A stretch of DNA of 5,189 nucleotides from JBARRO01 sp049644265 (GTDB taxonomy: Bacteria; Bacteroidota; Ignavibacteria; UBA10030), in the NCBI GenBank assembly GCA_049644265.1, contig JBARRO010000232.1, positions 1 to 5,189 of the forward strand. The letters are read 5' to 3'. A model generated the notes under the pieces. That model was not told the DNA's origin, searched no databases, and worked only from the letters and a program-made list of their open reading frames with translations. Positions 1 to 3,954 of this stretch are shown piece after piece. The position numbers and the translations under genes are program-made. The number at the start of each line of letters is the position of its first letter. Positions within the stretch are counted from its first letter, which is position 1.

Positions 1-11
1 GTTCAGAGTGT

Positions 12-389
12 TCATGAGAGTTCCAGATACTTCCGAATTAACGAGAGCAGCTCTTCGGGGTCCATCGGTTTGGTGTAATGCTCCACACAGCCAAGCTCGC
101 GTGTGCGTGCGCGATCTTCCGCTTTCGCCTGTGCGGTGAAAGCGATGATCGGAATGTCTTTTGTGCGTTCGTCCGCTTTGAGCAGGGGAACAGCCTGCCA
201 GCCGTCCATCACAGGCATCTGCATGTCCATGAGGATCAAGTTGGGCGGGTTCACGAAAGCTTTGTCGATGGCTTCCTGCCCATTTTCTGCCAGGACCAGC
301 TCGACGTCGAGGCGGCTTCGCTGCAGCACAAATGAAACCAGGTCGCGATTATCTTCATCATCTTCAACGAGCATGATTACTTTGCCCAC
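12..389 (-). CDS. Stand-alone CheY-like response regulator receiver protein
   Basis: This 125-residue protein is a single receiver domain with no output domain. It probably accepts phosphate from a histidine kinase and signals by binding a partner in the cytoplasm. Visible landmarks are the acidic pocket E9-D10-D11, the phospho-acceptor D55 in LILMDMQMPVMDG, the switch Thr T85 in IIAFTA, and K107-P108 near the end, so all catalytic receiver residues are intact. At the position three before the Lys, where the family usually has Tyr or Phe, there is H104, with Y105 next to it. The start is GTG at 389, chosen because AGGAG lies six bases upstream; the first ATG, five codons in, would be too far from it. 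It follows the TPR/pseudo-receiver gene by 78 bases in the same direction and is probably co-transcribed with it, although that spacer has possible operator palindromes. The family call is near certain; the specific pathway is inferred from neighbours only. Confidence 0.95.
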   Translation of the reverse strand: MGKVIMLVEDDEDNRDLVSFVLQRSRLDVELVLAENGQEAIDKAFVNPPNLILMDMQMPVMDGWQAVPLLKADERTKDIPIIAFTAQAKAEDRARTRELGCVEHYTKPMDPEELLSLIRKYLELS

Positions 390-395
390 ACAAAA

Positions 396-400
396 CTCCT
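396..400 (-). promoter_or_regulatory. Ribosome binding site of the CheY-like gene
   Basis: The minus strand reads AAAGGAGTTTTGTGTG here. AGGAG sits six bases before the GTG at 389, which decides the start in favour of GTG over the internal ATG at 374-372. Confidence 0.8.
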
Positions 401-410
401 TTCAAGAAAA

Positions 411-453
411 TGTTCAGAACAACTTCCGGATAAAATTTCTTGTGTTGCCAACA
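411..453. promoter_or_regulatory. Pair of related 11-bp palindromes, possible operator
   Basis: Two perfect 5-1-5 inverted repeats lie in the spacer upstream of the CheY-like gene: TGTTCAGAACA at 411-421 and TGTTGCCAACA at 443-453 (plus strand). Both have the form TGTT-N3-AACA, and their centres are 32 bp apart, close to three helical turns. A one-base loop cannot form an RNA hairpin, so if functional they would act as DNA, for example as a dimeric repressor or activator site. No matching sigma-70-like promoter could be confidently placed beside them. The sequence pattern is visible; the function is inference. Confidence 0.3.
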
Positions 454-467
454 ATGCCGAAGCACGT

Positions 468-1835
468 CTAGAGCATTGTCGAAATGTATTCCCGAAACCG
501 TGCCAGGTGCTCATTCATCAACGAGGAGAGTTCGTCAAAATCCACGGGTTTTTTGACAAACCCTTCGTTGGGCCGCAACTCTGAAGATTGGAGCGATTCC
601 ACTTCCTTGGAGTCGCAAATCAGGATAAACGGCGTCGCATTAAGTTTTGAGTTTGCGCGAACTACATGCAGAAACTTCAATCCCCCAAGGACGCTTTGTT
701 TATATGTCGTCTCACACAGGATCACGTTCGGATTAATTTTCTCGATCTTCTCGAGTGCCGTTTCAGGGTTTGGGGCAATGACGGTGGCGTATCCAGCAGT
801 CTTGAGTTTGATCGTCAGGGGATCCTTGCCCGTCGCGGCTTCGGAAATCAAAAGGACAGTGCCTTTGTATTGGTCGGCGACGAGATCGAGCAGGAATTTT
901 GACTCGTTCTCAAGGTATTCTGTTACGCTGATCTGATAGACTTTTCGAAGCCATTCAAATGTGGAGGAGGAGCTCTTCAAGAGCTTGCGCTTGGCAACAA
1001 CCTCTTTCACCGCACGGCTGTACATGTCGATCTTGACTTCGCGGCGCACGGACGATTCCACCTCTTCCGGGAGGGCCAGCGAAAGAGCTAATTGGTGCAG
1101 TTGCTGTTCTTCCTGCTCCTTGGGGGCACCGTTGACCCACGCTTTCTCAAGGCCCGCCCGAAACTGGCTGACAGCGCTCTGGAGCTGCCGGCTGTTGATT
1201 TCTTCGCGCGCCAGCTTCTCCTGCTGAAGAGCCTTTGTCAACATGTCGATCTGTTGACGCATCTCTTCGAGTTTCGAGTCGATCCTCGCATCCGTAGGAG
1301 CCTTGTCGGCGGATGGCGGTTTGACTGGCGGTGGGAGGGGAACCGACGTGATTGTCGGTACAGGTTTGGGCGGAGCCGGAGGAGGCGTATTTGGAGCGAA
1401 CGGAATCGTCGGAGCGGTTGCAGGTTTTGAACCTGCCGCCGGTGCTTGTGCAGGTGCGGGGGCCGCCGCGGGTTCCGGAGCTTTTTGTGCCGGTGCAGCT
1501 TGCGGGGCGGCAGCTTCCTTTTTTTTCAGCGCTTCGAAGTACGCAATCCTATCGAGGAATGCTGTGACGTACGGGTTTGAGGGGTCAAGTTTTTGGGCTT
1601 TCTCGACCTCCGTCTTCGCCCGTAGAAAGTCACCTTCCTTGACATGGCGGTCCGCAAGGAGAAGAGCTTGCTTCGCAGCCTCCTTGTTTTGCTTGATGAG
1701 GTTCGGATCCTGAACTACCTTATTCGCGCTCGGATTCGCCACTGGGAGAAGATTCCTTACATCGTATGTCTTTTCCGTACCGACCATTATCATAACTGAC
1801 GCACAAAGCTCTGTCTCCACTAAGTACTGTTTCAA
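468..1835 (-). CDS. TPR / Pro-Ala linker / coiled-coil protein with C-terminal pseudo-receiver domain
   Basis: A large modular protein (455 residues from the TTG at 1835) that I do not recognise as a named gene. In order it has: a short N-terminal region; one TPR-like helix pair at about residues 52-100 (KEGDFLRAKTEVEKA, then LDPSNP); a Pro/Ala-rich linker at 108-180; a coiled coil at about 186-215; a helical middle region at about 245-320 with two similar units (LALPEEVESSVRREV and YQISVTEYLENES); and a receiver-like fold at about 325-445. The receiver is degenerate: the acidic pair is S331-E332, the phospho-acceptor is E375, the switch Thr is missing, and only K429-P430 remains. No signal peptide or membrane segment is visible, so it is probably a cytoplasmic scaffold. 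The start is uncertain. TTG at 1835 overlaps the stop of a small upstream ORF (TTGA); ATG at 1793 or 1787 are alternatives, and none has a clear Shine-Dalgarno site. Confidence 0.85.
   Translation of the reverse strand: MKQYLVETELCASVMIMVGTEKTYDVRNLLPVANPSANKVVQDPNLIKQNKEAAKQALLLADRHVKEGDFLRAKTEVEKAQKLDPSNPYVTAFLDRIAYFEALKKKEAAAPQAAPAQKAPEPAAAPAPAQAPAAGSKPATAPTIPFAPNTPPPAPPKPVPTITSVPLPPPVKPPSADKAPTDARIDSKLEEMRQQIDMLTKALQQEKLAREEINSRQLQSAVSQFRAGLEKAWVNGAPKEQEEQQLHQLALSLALPEEVESSVRREVKIDMYSRAVKEVVAKRKLLKSSSSTFEWLRKVYQISVTEYLENESKFLLDLVADQYKGTVLLISEAATGKDPLTIKLKTAGYATVIAPNPETALEKIEKINPNVILCETTYKQSVLGGLKFLHVVRANSKLNATPFILICDSKEVESLQSSELRPNEGFVKKPVDFDELSSLMNEHLARFREYISTML
501..863 (-). other. Degenerate receiver (pseudo-receiver) domain, Asp replaced by Glu
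   Basis: This segment covers residues 325-445 of the TPR/coiled-coil protein. It follows the alternating strand-helix pattern of a receiver: GTVLLISEA, then YATVIAP, NVILCETTY, TPFILIC and FVKKPVDFDEL. The Glu codon GAG at 713-711 occupies the position of the phosphorylated Asp at the end of the third strand, and the acidic pair of the first strand is lost. Normal aspartyl phosphorylation should therefore be impossible; the domain probably works as a constitutive binding module. Confidence 0.75.
1296..1514 (-). repeat. Low-complexity Pro/Ala-rich linker
   Basis: This stretch encodes about 73 residues dominated by Pro and Ala with interspersed Lys, Thr and Val, including PPPAPPKPVP and VPLPPPVKPP. 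It separates the TPR-like region from the coiled coil and is likely a flexible spacer in the cytoplasm. It creates long open plus-strand reading frames rich in Gly and Ala that are artefacts. Confidence 0.75.
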
Positions 1836-1924
1836 GATACAAAGAGAATGCTTAAACCGATAGGTTCCCCTTTCCTGAGAGAACCCTGAAAAAAGGCCGC
1901 TTCTCCTGGCGAGAAAGCCTGCAT
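1832..1924 (-). CDS. Possible 30-codon leader ORF overlapping the next start (TTGA)
   Basis: A small frame starts at ATG 1924, six bases after a good AGGA ribosome site (1931-1934), and ends at TGA 1834-1832. The predicted peptide begins MQAFSPGEAAFFQG. Its stop overlaps the TTG at 1835 of the following large gene as TTGA, a geometry typical of translational coupling. Its codons run straight through the terminator-like hairpin at 1889-1920, so ribosomes on it would disrupt that hairpin. The peptide matches no family I know. It may be a genuine leader peptide, or a chance frame in structured non-coding or repeat DNA. Confidence 0.3.
   Translation of the reverse strand: MQAFSPGEAAFFQGSLRKGEPIGLSILFVS
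1889..1920 (-). terminator. Probable intrinsic terminator after the pilin-like genes
   Basis: On the minus strand AGGC and TTCTC pair with GAGAA and GCCT (1917-1920 with 1894-1897; 1911-1915 with 1901-1905) around a five-base loop and a small internal loop, followed directly by six Ts. It lies 58 bases past the stop of the second pilin-like gene, and acts for minus-strand transcription only. It could end that operon, or act as an attenuator before the next gene. Confidence 0.45.
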
Positions 1925-1930
1925 TTGCTT

Positions 1931-1935
1931 TCCTC
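1931..1935 (-). promoter_or_regulatory. Shine-Dalgarno site of the small leader ORF
   Basis: The minus strand reads AAGAGGAAAGCAAATG, with AGGA six bases before the ATG at 1924. It immediately follows the second perfect hairpin. This is among the best ribosome sites in the window, yet it serves only a 30-codon frame. Confidence 0.4.
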
Positions 1936-1977
1936 TTAGCGGTCAGCGACCGCCGGCCCGTGCTCCTACGGGCATCT

Positions 1978-2541
1978 TTACAGATTGGAAGGAAAAACCC
2001 AAAGTTCCCTGCGAACTATGGCGGTCGTATCGCTCAGCAAGAATGTGTTCCATTGTGAAAGGAGTATCGAGATTGAAGCAACACTGGTTATGTGTGTCGT
2101 CACCACTCCAAGGCTATCGTAGTATGTGAACTTCACGTTGATCGGACCCTTAAAGAACGTATACGGAGTCGAACCGTTGACAGTTCTCGCAAGAATTCGG
2201 GTTTTGGAACTTGGATCCGTCTCCGACGGGTCGGTGGAAACCGCATATTCCACGGTGTCGACGATGCCGTCCACGAGGCCGTTAGCGTCGGGAATGTCGC
2301 CCAGAAACTTGCAGTCGGTCGAGTCTGCCTTCAAAAATGCAGTGTCAGAAGCCACATGGTAGCCTGCCTGAGTCATATCCTTCTCGATAACAGACCCGAC
2401 GGTCGTGAGAGTCTGCAAAATATTGGCATCAGAAGTCCGTTTGTACAGCTCGTCGCGCAACGTTAATGTGAGCCCGATAACAATGGCAATGATCATTCCC
2501 CTGACTAAAATCGATCCGAGGATGTCAAGAACGACACCCAT
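1978..2541 (-). CDS. Pilin-like / pseudopilin-like single-pass membrane protein (second of pair)
   Basis: This 187-residue protein has a short N-terminus, one hydrophobic segment at about residues 8-28 (ILVRGMIIAIVIGLTLTL), a polar helix, and then an extracytoplasmic domain rich in beta-strand-like stretches. The sequence IEKDMTQAGY at 52-61 resembles the (R/D)xAGY region after the helix in PilW/GspJ-type minor pilins. A possible prepilin peptidase site is G15|M16, but the usual Glu at +5 is absent (I20). The C-terminal part ends in a strand-rich segment and RRELWVFPSN. The ATG directly abuts the previous stop (TGA|ATG) with no Shine-Dalgarno site, so translation is probably coupled to the upstream gene. 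With the ATPase nearby, it is likely a minor component of a type IV pilus-like or type II secretion-like fibre. The pilin-like call is an inference from topology and context. Confidence 0.6.
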   Translation of the reverse strand: MGVVLDILGSILVRGMIIAIVIGLTLTLRDELYKRTSDANILQTLTTVGSVIEKDMTQAGYHVASDTAFLKADSTDCKFLGDIPDANGLVDGIVDTVEYAVSTDPSETDPSSKTRILARTVNGSTPYTFFKGPINVKFTYYDSLGVVTTHITSVASISILLSQWNTFLLSDTTAIVRRELWVFPSNL

Positions 2542-3066
2542 TCAATATGTAAAGATTCTGCTGTACGTGGTCGCGCTTGGCATATACAACGGGTGTTCCA
2601 CAGAAACGTCTATTCTCTTGAAATCGGGGTAGGGTGAACCAGTATACGGTGTAGTTGTATGCCGCGCATCCTGGACATAGTAGACCCTAACCCGCAGAAT
2701 AAATCCCTTAATTTGAGTGGCGTCAACAATGCGGGAGTACCCATTGTAGTCGTCGACGTCATTATACTTTGTGCCCGACTGAAAGGGCGCGCTCTCGGGA
2801 ACCGTGAAACTCTCTCCGGTCTCTGGGCCCAGGCTTGCTGGGGCCGTAAATGTAGGTTTCACAGTGTCACCCGAGGAGACCTTCTGGTCATATTTCTTTC
2901 GGCCCACTTCGGCCAGCAGTGCATCAACAAGATCAACTGAAGTTTGCTCAGCCTGGGAGGATAACGATGAAGACTCACTATCGAGGAGCAGACGATTCGC
3001 GCTCAAGACCAGGTAGGTCAGAAGCACGAGGAACGCCACCGTGATCATTGTCTGGCCCATGCCCAT
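2542..3066 (-). CDS. Pilin-like / pseudopilin-like single-pass membrane protein (first of pair)
   Basis: A 174-residue protein with one N-terminal hydrophobic segment at about residues 7-24, starting almost at once after MGMGQTM. The layout of a very short leader, Gly, then a hydrophobic helix (possible cleavage G4|Q5) is that of a class III signal peptide, but +5 is Thr9, not the canonical Glu. A polar helix follows (about 30-60), then a presumably extracytoplasmic domain with strands such as GFILRVRVYYV and FKRIDVSVEHPLY. Its overall plan matches its partner downstream, with which it is joined stop-to-start. The ATG at 3066 has AAGGA ten bases upstream. It lies 51 bases after the response regulator gene in a likely operon with the assembly ATPase. 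A minor pilin or pseudopilin role is inferred; a generic anchored protein cannot be excluded. Confidence 0.6.
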   Translation of the reverse strand: MGMGQTMITVAFLVLLTYLVLSANRLLLDSESSSLSSQAEQTSVDLVDALLAEVGRKKYDQKVSSGDTVKPTFTAPASLGPETGESFTVPESAPFQSGTKYNDVDDYNGYSRIVDATQIKGFILRVRVYYVQDARHTTTPYTGSPYPDFKRIDVSVEHPLYMPSATTYSRIFTY

Positions 3067-3076
3067 GATGGAACCA

Positions 3077-3081
3077 TCCTT
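3077..3081 (-). promoter_or_regulatory. Ribosome binding site of the first pilin-like gene
   Basis: AAGGA on the minus strand lies ten bases before the ATG at 3066. This is slightly long but supports the first ATG over the second one two codons in. Confidence 0.5.
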
Positions 3082-3117
3082 ATTCTAGACCGAACTTCCG
3101 ATCGGCGGGTTTTTCGT

Positions 3118-3900
3118 TCAGGGATTCTTGGTAACGTCGACCTTGTCTTGTTGAGCGGGAGGATTTTTTCCGGCCATGAGTTCGCCGATGTCAGAGGCGT
3201 ATTTCGAGTCCGTAAAATTGCCGTGCAACAAGTTCGCGGCGCGAAGCATCGACATACTTGCCTCCGCAATGGCGCCATACTCCTGCTTCAATTGGGAGAA
3301 CGCGTTGAGGAACAGTTGTCTCCCCTCGTTCCTCACAAACGGGGCCAAGGCATTTTCCGTTTGGTCGAGTGCTGTCGAAGCCTTCCCGAGCGATGCACTG
3401 ACGGTGTGGGCCAATGACGCAAGGGTGTTGTGGAAGATCTCAACCGCAACGAGGCTGAGGGCGCGTTCGCGCTCAATATGTTCACGCCGTTCCTTTTCTT
3501 TTCGGAACTGGTACCGCTCATAGACGCCGTTGATGATAACTTCCAGATGGTTGATATCGATATGTTCCTTCCGCAGGTAGTCGTAGGCGCCATATTTCAT
3601 TGCTTCTACGGCAACGAATTCTGACCCGGCCGCTGTCAACATGATGACGGGAGTGTCCATTTTCTGTTCCACCATCCATTGCAGAACGTTCAAGCCCGAT
3701 GATCCCGGCATCTTGTAGTCGAGAACGACAACGTCGAAGCGTTGCCTTCCAAGAGCGTCAATGGCCGACTCGCCCGAATCGACGGCCTCAACCTTGAATC
3801 CATTCCCCGTGAGAATTTCCCGAATGACAAGACGAAAGGGGTCTTCATCATCTGCGATCAGGATTGAAAGAGGATTCTTTGTTTGATTGGGTGTGCTCAT
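3118..3900 (-). CDS. Response regulator with N-terminal receiver and novel helical C-terminal domain
   Basis: In this 260-residue protein the receiver spans about residues 12-125. It has the acidic pair D17-D18, phospho-acceptor D61 (VVVLDYKMPGSSG), T89, Y108 and K111, so it should be phosphorylatable. The Lys is followed by Glu (KE) instead of the usual Pro. A charged linker helix follows (127-147, REHIERERA), then an all-helical region of about 80 residues containing EIFHNTLASLAHTVSAS (154-170) and ending in a disordered tail. No DNA-binding helix-turn-helix, GGDEF, EAL, HD-GYP or AAA+ output is visible. The helical part loosely resembles a histidine-kinase dimerisation or Hpt helix around H157, but this is not established. 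AGGTG lies five bases before the ATG. It sits 54 bases after the ATPase gene, suggesting control of the same pilus or secretion machine. Confidence 0.9.
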   Translation of the reverse strand: MSTPNQTKNPLSILIADDEDPFRLVIREILTGNGFKVEAVDSGESAIDALGRQRFDVVVLDYKMPGSSGLNVLQWMVEQKMDTPVIMLTAAGSEFVAVEAMKYGAYDYLRKEHIDINHLEVIINGVYERYQFRKEKERREHIERERALSLVAVEIFHNTLASLAHTVSASLGKASTALDQTENALAPFVRNEGRQLFLNAFSQLKQEYGAIAEASMSMLRAANLLHGNFTDSKYASDIGELMAGKNPPAQQDKVDVTKNP

Positions 3901-3905
3901 GATTT

Positions 3906-3910
3906 CACCT
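3906..3910 (-). promoter_or_regulatory. Ribosome binding site of the 260-residue response regulator
   Basis: AGGTG on the minus strand, five bases before the ATG at 3900, confirms the first ATG as the start. Confidence 0.65.
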
Positions 3911-3954
3911 GTTCCGCAACAAACATGGAGGAAGAAAGAACCTTTAGAATTGCC

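Larger units (their letters stand above)
1836..1977 (-). other. Structured intergenic segment with four hairpins
   Basis: The 142 bases between the second pilin-like gene and the TPR/pseudo-receiver gene are unusually rich in secondary structure. In minus-strand order: a perfect 6-bp stem GCCCGT/ACGGGC with a six-base loop (1973-1956); a perfect 6-bp stem GCGGTC/GACCGC with a three-base loop (1953-1939); the terminator-like hairpin (1920-1889); and an 8-bp stem GGTTCTCT/GGGGAACC with two G-U pairs (1885-1863). The AACC of the last stem can instead pair with a GGTT just downstream (1858-1855), so two alternative folds exclude each other. It could be a leader or attenuator RNA, or a dispersed REP/MITE-like palindromic repeat. 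I match it to no known riboswitch class. Confidence 0.5.

Noticed and set aside
430..467. Sigma-70-like promoter (TTGGCA or TTGTTG with an AT-rich stretch) before the CheY-like gene
   Set aside because: No -10 hexamer with acceptable match falls at 16-18 bases from either candidate, so no promoter is claimed.
103..471. 122-codon plus-strand open frame
   Set aside because: It lies antisense to the clear CheY-like gene, is rich in Ser and Arg, and has no plausible ribosome site or family resemblance.
1303..1713. 136-codon plus-strand open frame rich in Gly and Ala
   Set aside because: It is the antisense shadow of the Pro/Ala-rich linker and TPR coding region, with low-complexity composition and no recognisable domain.
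1836..1977. Possible c-di-GMP (GEMM) riboswitch, given the pilus context and a GGAAAGCAAATGC stretch
   Set aside because: The conserved GACGCAAAGCC core and the paired helices of the GEMM consensus are not present, so it is left as an unclassified structured spacer.
3067..3117. Palindrome CCGATCGG between the response regulator and first pilin-like gene as a terminator or operator
   Set aside because: The stem is too short, no T-run follows, and the 51-base gap fits an ordinary intra-operon spacer.
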